Below are positions 1-11,100 of a DNA stretch of 64,000 bases, in pieces. The position numbers were made by a program, and so were the translations under genes. Source of the stretch: Lotus japonicus. Lineage: Eukaryota; Streptophyta; Magnoliopsida; Fabales; Fabaceae. Numbering within the stretch: the stretch's first letter is position 1; each line of letters starts with the position of its first letter. Below the pieces are notes generated by a model that was not told the DNA's origin, ran no database searches, and saw nothing but the letters and a program-made list of their open reading frames with translations. The stretch lies in contig NC_080043.1 of the NCBI RefSeq assembly GCF_012489685.1, positions 14,130,223-14,194,222 of the forward strand, read 5' to 3'.

Positions 1-570
1 ACAACACTTCGCTGCAGCCAATCCTCGGCAACCCTTCCCGTCGGACCTCTCCATACATCAGCGATTCCCACCGAATCACCATGTCCATCTGACCCCCGTT
101 CCACAGGTGTAATCTTCCCAGGATCCACTGTAGTGTTAGACACAACCTGAGCAAAAGTTCTCTGCATCCTACCATGATGAAGTATCTTCTTATGCGCCTC
201 CACCGTATCTGTCATGTTCTTGGCTGGTAGTGAATTCCTATTTTTGACAACCCAGTTCTTCTCCGAACCGAACCCTTGTCGTTTCGCGAATCTTGGGAAG
301 TTTACGTGCATCTTCGTGCACCCAATAACAATAGAATCCAGTTCTTGTTCCAGCTTGGTGGGGTTTTTGACGTTGGCGAAGCGTACAAAGCCAAACCTCT
401 TACCCCTCCTATCTCTCTTTGGAGATATGAACACCTCCCACACGTTGTCATAACGCTCGAAAACTCGTCGCAATGCCTTTTCTGTGTAGTTTTCAGGGAA
501 GTTAGAGAAGAAGAAGTGTGTGAGATCCCCTGCGTAGCCATCGGCCGTATTTCCGACCTCCAACACGCTC
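1..570 (-). CDS. LINE ORF1-like RRM protein, fragment running off the window edge
   Basis: The minus strand is open in one frame from about 570 to the window edge, so the C-terminus is missing. The translation has an RNA-recognition-motif look: an RNP2-like THFFFSNFPE, then an RNP1-like KRFGFVRF, then a basic linker and a later AQVVS segment. This RRM plus linker arrangement is common in ORF1 of plant L1-type LINEs and related legume proteins, where it would bind the element RNA. No in-frame ATG is visible. A CT-rich microsatellite lies at the expected N-terminus, and the ATG at 647-649 is in another frame, so the copy may be broken there. It could instead be an SR-like host protein, but the lack of a start and the setting favour a transposon remnant. 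Confidence 0.5.
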
Positions 571-575
571 CAATT

Positions 576-646
576 TCTCTCCCCACCGCTCTCTCTCTCT
601 CCCTCTCTCTCTCTCCCCACCGCTCTCCCTCTCTCTCTCTCGCTCT
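576..646. repeat. CT-rich microsatellite
   Basis: Imperfect (CT)n tract interrupted by two copies of a CCCCACCGCTC block. It sits where the N-terminus of the neighbouring RRM reading frame would be, and slippage here may have broken that frame. Confidence 0.85.
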
Positions 647-1565
647 CATTTTTAAACCGGTTGAATAACTTAATAGAAGGTAATTATGAGTGCTGCATTA
701 GTGAAGCACATGGGTGGTAATTTACGGTAGAAGCCTACCATGTGCCCGTACTTATTTTCCCAACAAATTGAACAAATGCTGAAGCAGTGTAGCGCCATGC
801 AAATATATTCCCCAATGTAGCAGCAGTTCTACGCTTGTCACTGGCTCACTGCCTCACTCTTTCACAGCCTGCATACTGAAAACTTTTAATGGCACCATCA
901 TGTAGTGTTTCTCTAATTTTTATTTTCACATATATATATGCATGCACCCTTCATACAAATCATCAACAGGGGACCTAAGTTGTAAAAGAGAGAGATTTTG
1001 GTGGAGCTTATACTGCATAAAAGTAAGTATTACTTTACCACTTTTATGTTACTATCCTATATATATATATGCATCTTTGAATCTTTGATCTTGCTAATAT
1101 CACACACCAAACCATTGAGGCGCTTTCAATTCAATTGATTTTTTGCATATGAATTTTTATTTTTTTCAGATGATAATTAACGTTTTAAATAACATTAAAC
1201 TAATTTTCAAGCTCCCAGATCTCATGTACGTAGAGAAACTCCAGAAAACATTTTTTAAAACATGGGAAAACATTAATTATCCTTAATTGCTTCACATTAA
1301 TGTTCCTTAAAATAATATGACTATATTTGAATTTGTGTTAGCTGAATGTGAAAGCATAGTCACCTAATACAATAAGTGTATTTCATTGAGTGAATGTGTT
1401 TTGAAATTCGTAATTCAAATTTACAAGATACAAATGTTTTTAAAACTGAAAACATCTGGGGTGAGATTTCAGTATTACATTTTGACTTTGTTAAACATAA
1501 TTTATATTTATAACATTGATCATTTTAATGATTTTGGTGATCTTCAAACAGTTGTGCAAGAAGAA
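647..1565 (+). promoter_or_regulatory. Upstream region, TATA box and possible 5' UTR intron of the GDSL gene
   Basis: A TATATATATG run at 930-940 is the best TATA candidate. A GTAAGT donor at 1023 and an acceptor ending AAACAG at 1551 could bound a 5' UTR intron, which would place the start codon at 1566 only 14 nt into the next exon. The reading frame upstream of 1566 is AT-rich intron-like sequence and not plausible protein. The splice calls in the UTR are inference; RNA would settle them. Confidence 0.45.
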
Positions 1566-4500
1566 ATGCTGATGATGTTGAAACTTTTCTGGACTGCGTG
1601 TCTCCTCCTAACCCACCAAGCTTTGTCCTTGGTCAATGGCTATGATATAGAGAGCCTTGTGCCAGCTTTGTATGTATTTGGTGATTCATGCGTAGATGCT
1701 GGAAACAACAACAATCTGAACACGCTTGCTAAAGCAAACACATTTCCCTACGGCATAGACTTTAATAATTGCTCTACCGGCAGGTTCAGCAATGGCAAAA
1801 CCTTCGCAGACATTCTTGGTAAGTTCAGCCACTACATGTTTTTGGTCATGATAATTCATTTCACACTATCCAATGGAAGGTAAAAACAGTATTTAATTTT
1901 AACCTTTTGATCTTTCAAATTATTTCATTAGCAAGGTAGGTAGCTCGGTTTCATTGTTTCGAACTGTGCGAATCGCGCATATATTATATGTGTTCATCCC
2001 ATGAGATCAATCAACTCAATCTTTAATTCAAACCAAATCAATCCAATTAGTTTGGTTCCATAGACCTTGAATGTTTTGGTTCTCATAATTTGTCTTTTTT
2101 CAATATGAACCAACATGTTCTTGGTCTCGCGAGACCAAGATCAAGTATACTAACCGGTTTGGTTAGCTGAAAAATCAACATATTCAAGGATAAGCCAAAA
2201 CCGATCGAGAATTGGTTGAATCGGTCCAAACCGGTGAAAAACTGATAAAATTTATTGTTTTTCATTTTAATTTAATTTTTTATAATTTTATTTTCATCAT
2301 AAAATATATAAGATGAACTATAACTTTGAATTTTAATTAGTCCTAATTTCTTAATAACTTCATGTAAATATATTATACATTATAGTCACTAATTTCAAGC
2401 ATATTATTTAATTACTATTGAGTAATCACATTTCGACCATAGGACTCATACTTTAATCATTTAAGTGATCGGCCCGATTTTGAGAACATTGATGAACACC
2501 ATAAGAGTGCGCTCATGATACTAATTTTCATTCACATCAATAACTTCATTGAGTTGAAATATATGATATTTTTTTTATTAAAAAGTAAAATAGCTTAGGT
2601 GATGACATGGACTCCGTACACATGTGTTGGTTCGGACGTGTGTCATACCAAAACAAATTCTAGCCAATTGAAAGTGGTTGTGTTGGTTTGAATCAGATTT
2701 CATGTTTCACCTTTGAACCCAAATTGAACCAGACCAATGATCTCTGGGTTGGATTAGATGAATTTACTTGATCTCTTTTATAATAATATTACATATGGAA
2801 TATAAAAAAAAGAAAAAAATTATTGAAAAGTAGCATAAAGAAATATAACATAACATGAAACTAAGTGAATCAAACAACATGTTATTTAGGTGAAACAACT
2901 AACATGTTACTAATTTCTCCTAACAAAATGTAAGCACATAAAATCGATCTCAACAAAACATTACTAATAGTTATATATATGTTCATGATTTAGGTCGAAT
3001 TTAATTTTCTCAAATTCGGAATCCAAATTGAACTCATGATTTCCCCTTCCATAGTTTAATTTAATCCATGAGTCCAATCCAATTCAATCGGTTTTTCTTT
3101 TTTTTTTGCTTTGGATTGGTTTGAACCAGACAGGTTGATCGATAAACCCGTGTGCACCATTAGACATGATAGTTGTTCACCCAAAATTAATAAGGAGTTT
3201 TGCAGCTATAGTTTGATGTTGCCTGAAATTTTTTAAATTTGACTTTCAAAATATGGTAGTTTCTTAACTTATAATGTGGACTTTTCTGAATTTGTGTCTA
3301 TAGCTATTAAGTCGGGCTTACCAATGCCACCTCCATACTTGGGTGTCTCTGAAGCAGAGAGATATCAATTAGCCACAGGGATTAACTTTGCATCAGCCTC
3401 ATGTGGAATCTTAAATTCGACAAGAAATGTAAGAGGAACAAAATAATCCCCTCACCATTTTTATAATCACATTGTAAATTGTTGATCTCTCACGATATTT
3501 TTATTTTGCATGCCAAAGGGAGAATGCTTGTCATTGGACCAACAAACCGAATATTTTACCTCAACTGTGAAGAATGATCTTCCAAGAATTTTCAAAAGCA
3601 AAAGGAAACTCAGGCGTTACCTATCCAAATCAATATATCTAGTATCAATTGGTTCCAATGATTACATTCTAAATTATTTGAACCATGCAGTAGTAACCAA
3701 TTACCAAAACTTCAATCCAGAAGAATATGCAGATTACCTCCTTGAGCAATTGGCTTCAAGTCTAAAGGTATTATTCACATTTCAGTGAAATATTTGAAGA
3801 TTAAATGCTATCAAATTAAATGAGAAGGCGACGGGTATGAGGTAACATATGCGGAGTATGGGGAAAAAACTCTCAAATTCGATTCTCGCATAATACATTT
3901 GGAGAGAGATAAATAGTATTATAAATCGTGACTAAATCCCAATTTTGAAATAATGGAAGGGTGACCTGTCCGAAAAATTTTCAATGCATCACATTATTTT
4001 TTATTTTAACTTTTTTTAACACTTAAATTTCCAGAGAATTTATGATCTAGGAGCACGAAAGTTTGTGGTCGTTGCAATTGGTCCAATTGGGTGCATCCCT
4101 GGTTTTATCATCAGAAAACCAGATTCCCAAGATTGCAATGAAGATGTGAATAAAAAAGTTATGCCCTTTTCAGACAAACTTCCAGGGAAAATGCAAGAGC
4201 TGCAGACTCAGCTCCCAGGTTCACTGTTCATTACTTTGGACAGTTTCAACATCTTCCAAGAAATAAGAAATTCCCCAGAAAAATTTGGTGAGTAACAATT
4301 AAGTTCTTAGAAAAGCAAAAAAAAAAAAAAAAAAAAAAAAGCCATATGACATCTACATGTTCAATAGAGCTTATTTGAACTTATCTTATAGTACAGAACA
4401 CTTATGCAAATGTTTGTGAGAGTTTATGCAAATATAGTTTATGACCTACTTATATTCCTATAAGCTATTTAAAGCTTAATTATTTCATAAGCTGCTCACA

Positions 4501-4829
4501 TTAGGTTATGAATAAGTGTTTATGCGATAAATGCTTATTAGTACAAGGGTTATAAGTTGTTTACCAAAACACATTAATTCTATTTACAATGTTGATCATA
4601 GAAACATTTCTTTACTCTTTCGGCACTTAATTATTTTTCAGGGTTCACAAGCATATCTGATTCCTGCGTTGCACAAGGAGCAAAACCTTGTGGAGACCGA
4701 AAGCAGTACTACTTTTATGATTTTGCACACACCACTGAAGCTGCAAATGAAATATATGCAACGGAGTGTTTTAATGGAACACAAGTGTGCTTTCCTCTGA
4801 ATATTTATCAACTCATTCGTGAACATTAA
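1566..4829 (+). CDS. GDSL esterase/lipase, five exons
   Basis: Exons 1566-1818, 3304-3428, 3519-3767, 4035-4287 and 4642-4829 join in frame to 355 residues, ending at TAA 4827-4829. Each junction is GT-AG. The family hydrolyses ester bonds (lipids, cutin, wall acetyl or phenolic esters) and is usually secreted. A hydrophobic signal peptide covers residues 1-24. Block I reads [14 protein letters not shown] with the nucleophile Ser41; the usual Leu after Ser is Cys. Block II is [11 protein letters not shown], block III has GSNDY with Asn173, and the C-terminal catalytic pair is Asp320 and His323 in [10 protein letters not shown]. The length is normal for plant members. Intron 1 (1.5 kb) is rich in diverged repeat sequence. 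The substrate cannot be named from sequence. The start was chosen because M1 begins the signal peptide; longer upstream frame is not convincing. Confidence 0.9.
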
Positions 4830-5920
4830 TAGATTTGGACCCTGCTCTGATTGAAATGTGAGATCGATCCACGTTTGTATTTGTTTTCAGTATTGTTATA
4901 TGTTTAATAAACAAATTATGTTCTGTTGGCACATTGTAAATGGGCATGCATGAAAAATGCGTTTACATTGTAAAAACTGATATCTAAACACGCAATAAAT
5001 GAGGGTTGGCGTTCTTCTATATGTTCGATTAAATTGAACCTGTTCTTCCATAGAAAGAGTATAGTGTACCTCTGGTCGTAGTGTGATAGTTCTAGGCTGA
5101 ATCTGTGGTGGCTCAGGAATATCCACGATGGAACACGCCGAAAGATGTACGTGCAAAACGCTCTGACGCCCAAGTTAGCTTCTAAACTCGAGTGAGATAC
5201 TCAAAGTATTAGAAAAATATTCAATGAGCAATACTTATGCAACTAAACAACCAAACCTATATTTACAGAGTTTGATATGAAGTGCAGTTGAATAACTTAA
5301 CTTAAGTATAACCATCGCAAATGACTTATGAGTCAATGGACACGCTAGAGCTTCTTAATTTCTTTCATTGGTTGTGTCGGCTATGTTTTGCTCGATTGAC
5401 TATTTGGATGAGATAATTATCGCTTTGGTTGTCCTCGATGACCAATATGACATTCATTCCATTGGGAGCCCTATAGGCCATCCATGACGATATTGGGTAT
5501 TATGGCTATTCGACCGACCAGAACAACAGGAGTCCTCGGCTTAACATGCAATGTAATGCAATGTCAATTTTATGTCAAATGTAATGGAGCATTTATGAAT
5601 AAAATAGTTAGTCTGAAATGCAATATTGCAATCAATCCAAAATATAAATTAAAAAAAACTGTAAATTGATAACCCAATCGGGGATAAATGTTCGCATTAA
5701 TCAGCTTTTGATCGAGATAAAATCTATTGAAATTTGTTGTCAACTGTTAGGTTCTTTTATGTTTTTGAAACTTGAAGTATCATGATTAGGGAAGAATCAT
5801 GTTTTGTAGGTTATGAATTGGTGATACAGACATGTAATGAAGGTGCGACTTCCAATATGGTATCTTTATAGAATTTCTCACTTTGTTATATGTTTCATAC
5901 CTTTTTACATTTTTTTTATT
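4830..5920. other. GDSL 3' flank and unidentified repeat-like spacer
   Basis: The first ~100 bases are probably the GDSL 3' UTR. On the minus strand about 5190-4990 resembles the 3' part of a Ty3-type LTR (a GGGCGTCAGAGCG stretch of the kind seen near plant LTR ends), but no second copy or target duplication is visible, so it stays unassigned. I see no gene in the rest. Confidence 0.35.
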
Positions 5921-6048
5921 GGCTAAAAAGCATTTTTAGCCCCTGATGTTTTAAGCTTGTGCAAATTATGTCCCTACTTTATTTTTGTCGATGTTTCTAC
6001 CCCTCATGTTTTCAAACAGTGCGTCGTCTACCCCTCCGTCAGTCAGAC
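5921..6048 (+). repeat. Left terminal inverted repeat of the Mutator-like MITE
   Basis: The 128-bp segment is the inverted counterpart of 17319-17446, with scattered mismatches. It is a member of the common plant family whose ends read like 'cttttggtccctgatgtt'. Confidence 0.8.
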
Positions 6049-6170
6049 TTTCTCAGGAGAGGTTCCTGAGTGGATTAGAGAGATGAAGAGGAGTATATGA
6101 AGTTGATGATGATCAAGGAAATGATATAAATTAAATTTGCTTGATGTATATATCAATTATGTATGTAACT

Positions 6171-8060
6171 TGGACTGGGCGGGACATAAAGGATGCCCAT
6201 GCCCGCCCGAATCAAACAAACAGATGAACGAAATCAGCCTGGGCAGAATTCAGGAAACAACATTGGACCCCGCCCTTCTCTTTAGCCAGGCCCACACGCC
6301 AGCTGGAAGATCCCTTTAGATTTGTCTTATATGTATAGAGACTTGGGCCCTGATAACTCCTAGGCAAGTGTACCTATTCGTTAAGTAGTAATAAAATATC
6401 GAACTCAAGGATTGCGGTTGTCCAAATCAATTTCACCTATTAAATAACTAAAAAGACTAAGTAAAAAGGTTTTGGGGGATGAATAATTGATGTAAAAGAA
6501 CTTAATTAATTGCAAAGTAAAGTGAAAAGCAAGTACGTAGTATTGAAAACAATCAAAAGGGGAAGTACCTGGGGTAGGATTTCATCAATTTCACTTATGT
6601 TCTTAATAGACTAATTAACTCATGAATTATCTAACTTATTTATGGTGCTTGCCTAAGTTTCTACGTGATAATCTCTTAACTACGTAGAACTTCCAATTAA
6701 ACTGCTAACACTAATCTCTTAGTTCCTAGACGAATTCAATTGGAGAATTAAAGTACTTAGTTACTAGCCAACACAATTAGAAGCTACCCTTATCTCTAAG
6801 GCGTAGGCGTTCCTAATCAATTCCTCACCGGATCCCTATTTTCTACCGATTTCTCAATCGCATACAAAATAGCAAAGTAAATCTTCATGCATAAAGATTC
6901 AAATATAAAAGATGAGAAATTCATAAATAAAACTAGGATTCATGAGTCAAAAACTAAATTAAAACATAAGGTCAAGAGAATCAAACCAGACACCCCAAGT
7001 ACCTACGGAGGTTTAGCCAAGCATGACTTCCATGATCAAATAAATTATTGAAATAAAAAGAGTTCTTCAAACAGCTCAAAGTGGTGCTAGGGTTCACTCA
7101 CTCAAAAAAACTAAAAAACGGCTGCTGCTCTCAATACTGATCACGTTATGTATTCTTCTGTACGTTTTCTTCCCAAAATATATTGCTTCTGTTTCCGTCT
7201 TTTTCCAAACACAATCTGTATTTGTAACTTCAATCACGTGATATGCTTCGAATGGCCAAAATCTTGTCTTTTAGTGCTGCCACGTGTCACCTTCCACTGT
7301 CCAAGCTTTAAAGCATAAAATCAAGTGCTTCGCGGACCAAAGTTGTATGGTGAACCTCTGGCACGATCACGACACGTGGAAGGAAATTAAGTTGCAGCCA
7401 TCCGATCTCTACACGTGCATGGTAACTTCAGTGGAACCGCAACGCCGGATCAGCTCAATTATTCTGATTTTTCCAGAAATTAAATTAACTAAAAATAAGG
7501 TGAAATAAGATAAAATCTAAAAATAAACCAACTAAATTCTAATCAAATCTATAATTCAAAAAGTCCTAATTAAAGATAGATAAAAAAATAACAAAATAAA
7601 AATAAGATAACAACTTAAAATAAATTTATCTAATCCTAAATTAAAGTAAATAAATCATAATAATAATTAAATAAAATATAAAGCTAATTTAAATCCTAAT
7701 AAAATCTAGAAAAATAATATAAAATGTAGAAAAATACTAAAACTAGATAAAATATTAAAATGCATGAAATAGGCCTAAAGTGCCCTAAAATGACTAAAAT
7801 ATCTTAATTAATATATTAAAATGCATGCAAATAAACTAGAAAAATAGCCTAAAATCCCGGGTCATCAGGCCCCGGTTGTCAGGCCCATGTACAGTAAAAG
7901 TCCACATCAATGATCACTCCCTCTATAAAAGGAGAGGTCAACACCTTGTAAAAAGTACCTTTTGAACATTTAATGAGAATATTCCTTTTACGATATTTTT
8001 AGTACTCTGCTAGGGTTTACTTTCTGTCAGTCTTACGTCAGATCTCCCTAGTACAGAACA
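6171..8060 (+). repeat. 5' LTR, interrupted by a 1.5-kb insertion
   Basis: LTR sequence is at 6171-6350 and 7868-8060, matching 16793-17160. The TATA box CTCTATAAAAGG near 7919-7930 lies in the right part and would drive the element's transcript. The insert has displaced only sequence upstream of this promoter. Confidence 0.92.
6351..7867. mobile_element. Probable solo LTR inserted in the 5' LTR
   Basis: The 1517-bp insert starts TGATAACTCC and ends GGGTCATCA, so it has TG...CA ends with a short inverted repeat, and it is flanked by the 5-bp duplication GGCCC (6346-6350 and 7868-7872). Removing it and one GGCCC restores the intact 3' LTR sequence exactly at this point. It contains no coding frame. 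Its first 80 bases (GCAAGTGTACC, then AACTCAAGGATTG) resemble the start of long LTRs in Ty3 Tat or Athila-type elements. A solo LTR is the simplest reading; a non-autonomous LARD-like element is the alternative. Confidence 0.75.
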
Positions 8061-8078
8061 TTGGCGCCGTCTGTGAGT
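8061..8078 (+). promoter_or_regulatory. Primer-binding site of the Tat element
   Basis: The sequence after the 5' LTR, TTGGCGCCGTCTGTGAG, has the TGG start that pairs with the CCA end of a tRNA. I do not assign the tRNA. Confidence 0.7.
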
Positions 8079-8124
8079 CTTACCTCGATCTACAACTTGA
8101 CGTAGACGGTGAGCTCTAAGATCC

Positions 8125-11100
8125 ATGGAAACCCGTTCGTGTGGCGTGGGCCGCCGAGATCATTGCCGGAGGGGGGGTGGTCGTTACGGCGGCCGCGGCG
8201 GCGGACGACACAACAACCATGAAGTACCTCAAGAGCCGGAGCAGGAGGCTTCTTCGGCAGGGGTTCACTCGGTGGCACAGTCACCGGTGTCGTTGGTAAA
8301 TGCTGCTCCGGGAAGACCTTCAGATCTGATCGCTAGATCAGATCCAGGAGTCAGGCGACGATCAGCGCCGCCTGAATACGTGAATCTGGACGACTTCAAA
8401 AACAGCGTTCCGAGAAAAGCACCAGAGGTAGTGACGGGAATCACTCCGGCGGCCTTGCAACAAATGTTGGATACTTTGCAAAAAGTACAAAGCCAGAACG
8501 AGCAGTTGCAAGCCCAGGTGGAGTATTTAACCCAACGACAAGACTATAAGCAAGAACAACGGCTCGAGGCTGAGGATGTTGTCGAGTTCCAGCCTTTTGT
8601 TCCCGCCATCACACGGGTGGGTATACCAAAGCACCTGCAGACCATGGCACTGGACGCCTTCTCTGGCGACGCTGATCCTATGGAACACTTGAGATATTTC
8701 AACACTAAAATGGTGATCGGCGGGGCAACAGATGCGGTAAAGTGTCGATTGTTGCCTTCTACGTTTAAAGGCATGGCGATGCAGTGGTTCATTAGACAAC
8801 CGTCCTTCTCCATCGATAATTTCACCGATCTATCTACTAAGTTTCTGACTCAATTTTCCGCCAATAAAACCACAAAAGCAACAATGTTTGATCTTATCAG
8901 CATACATCAGCAACCAGGGGAAAAGTTAAAAACCTACATGGCACGCTTCAGCAAGATGGCGGTTCAGTTGGAGGAGGAAAATCCGGACGTTTGTTTGGCG
9001 TCTTTCAAAAATGGTCTCCGGGCGGGTGATTTGAATCGGGACTTAACGAGGCGACCAGAAAAAGACATGATGGACCTTCGTGCCCGTGTTCAGGAATTCA
9101 TATTAATTGAGCAAGATGATCAGAAAAAACAAGAAAGAGAGGAAGGACGCAAGCAAGCCCAATCCGGCGGGGTGTCACAGGATAAACCTAAGGCGGGGAA
9201 GGAAACCAGGGTAGCACAAACCCCCCGTGTACCAAGACCGGGACCATATCAAAACTCCAAACCAGGATTTCAAAATACATGGCACAGAAATTCCCAAGGT
9301 CCCACTGCAACCACAACTGGTCAGCATGGTGCTTCGCCAGCTCCAGTTCCACTTACCAAGTTGAATGCACCCTTAAGCACCATTTTAAGGGCAGTTGGGC
9401 AAACAAACGTTGTGCAGTACCCGCCACCACCACGGCGGCCGCCAGCTAATGTAGATACCAATAGGTGGTGCGAGTACCACAAAGCGTTGGGACATACGAC
9501 AGATAATTGTTGGAACTTGAGGCGGGAAATTGATCGTTTGATTAAGGCTGGCCATTTGGCAAATTTCGTTAAAGACACAACAACGCCAGAGGCCGCTAAG
9601 ATAACTCAAGGGGACAAAGGCAAAGGGAAGGAGATAGTTGAAGAGTTGGGCGATCCTGTTGGGGAATGCTCATCTATTGCAGGAGGATTCGGCAGGGGTG
9701 CAATTTCAAGTAAGGCTAGAAAACGCTATGTGGCGGCAGTACACTCAGTACAGGAGGCGAGCGAAGGTGAGTGTTGGGTGAATCATTCCCCTATTATATT
9801 CACACCTCAGGATTTTGCGCATGTGATCCCCCATGACAACGATCAAATTGTGGTAACAATCAGGGTTAACAATTATGTGACGAAGAAAGTATTTTTATAC
9901 CAGGGATCTTCGGCAGATATCATTTATGGAGATGCATTTGATCGCCTGGGGTTAAAGGAATCCGATTTGAGGCCATATAAAGGAACCTTGGTGGGATTTA
10001 CAGGGGATCGTGTCAATGTGCGGTGATATGTGGAAATACCAACTGCTTTTGGAGAAGGGGAGTTTGTTAAGAAATTTCAAGTAAAGTACTTAGTCTTGGC
10101 GTGCAGAGCCAACTACAATGTACTCTTGGGGCGAGACACCCTCAACAAGATCTGTGCGGTCATTTCAACTGCTCACTTAACTGTCAAATATCCAGCCTGT
10201 AATGGGAAGGTTGGGATACTGCGCGTAGACCAGAATGCAGCAAGAGAGTGCTATTTACGAAGCGTGGCGCTTTATGGACGAAAGGCCGCCAAGGAAAGTC
10301 ATCGAATTACAGAAATCTTTCCACAAGAAGGATTTAGTTTAGACCCAAGAGATGATGTTGATGATTTTCGCCCACAACCTCTGGAAGAAACCAAGCAGGT
10401 GCAAGTCAAGGACAAGTTCTTAAAGATTGGTTGCAGTTTAACAAAAGAGCAAGAGGAAAGACTAATCACCCTTCTAGGTGATAATTTGGATCTCTTTGCA
10501 TAGACCATCAATGATGTGCCAGGGATTGACCCCAATGTGATCACTCATAAATTGGCCATACGACCAGGGGCGACCCCAGTCATCCAACCAAGGCGAAGAA
10601 TGAGTGATGAAAAGAACAAGGCCGTACAATTAGAGACTGAGAAACTAATCAAGGCTCGCTTTATCCGTGAGGTACAGTACCCAAAGTGGCTCGCCAATGT
10701 GGTAATGGTCAAAAAAGCCAATGGAAAGTGGCGAATGTGCACGGACTACACAAGCTTGAACAAAGTGTGCCCCAAAGATTCGTATCCACTTCCCAATGTT
10801 GATAAACTTGTGGATGGAGCTTCCGGGAATGAACTTTTAAGTCTCATGGATGCTTACTCGGGCTATAATCAAATTATGATGCATCCCTCGGACGAGGAAA
10901 GTACAGCATTTATGACCAATCAGGCGAATTATTGTTACAAGACAATGCCTTTTGGTTTGAAGAACGCAGGAGCTACGTACCAACGGCTCATGGATAAAAA
11001 ATTTTCAAGACAAGTGGGCAGGAATATGGAGGTATATGTGGATGACATGATTGTAAAGTCCCCCAAGGCTGGTGATCACGACGACGATCTTATGGAGGCA

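Noticed and set aside
2080..3180. Possible mobile element in GDSL intron 1
   Set aside because: Stretches of 'ggtttggtt' and complement type suggest an old repeat, but no ends or target duplication could be fixed.
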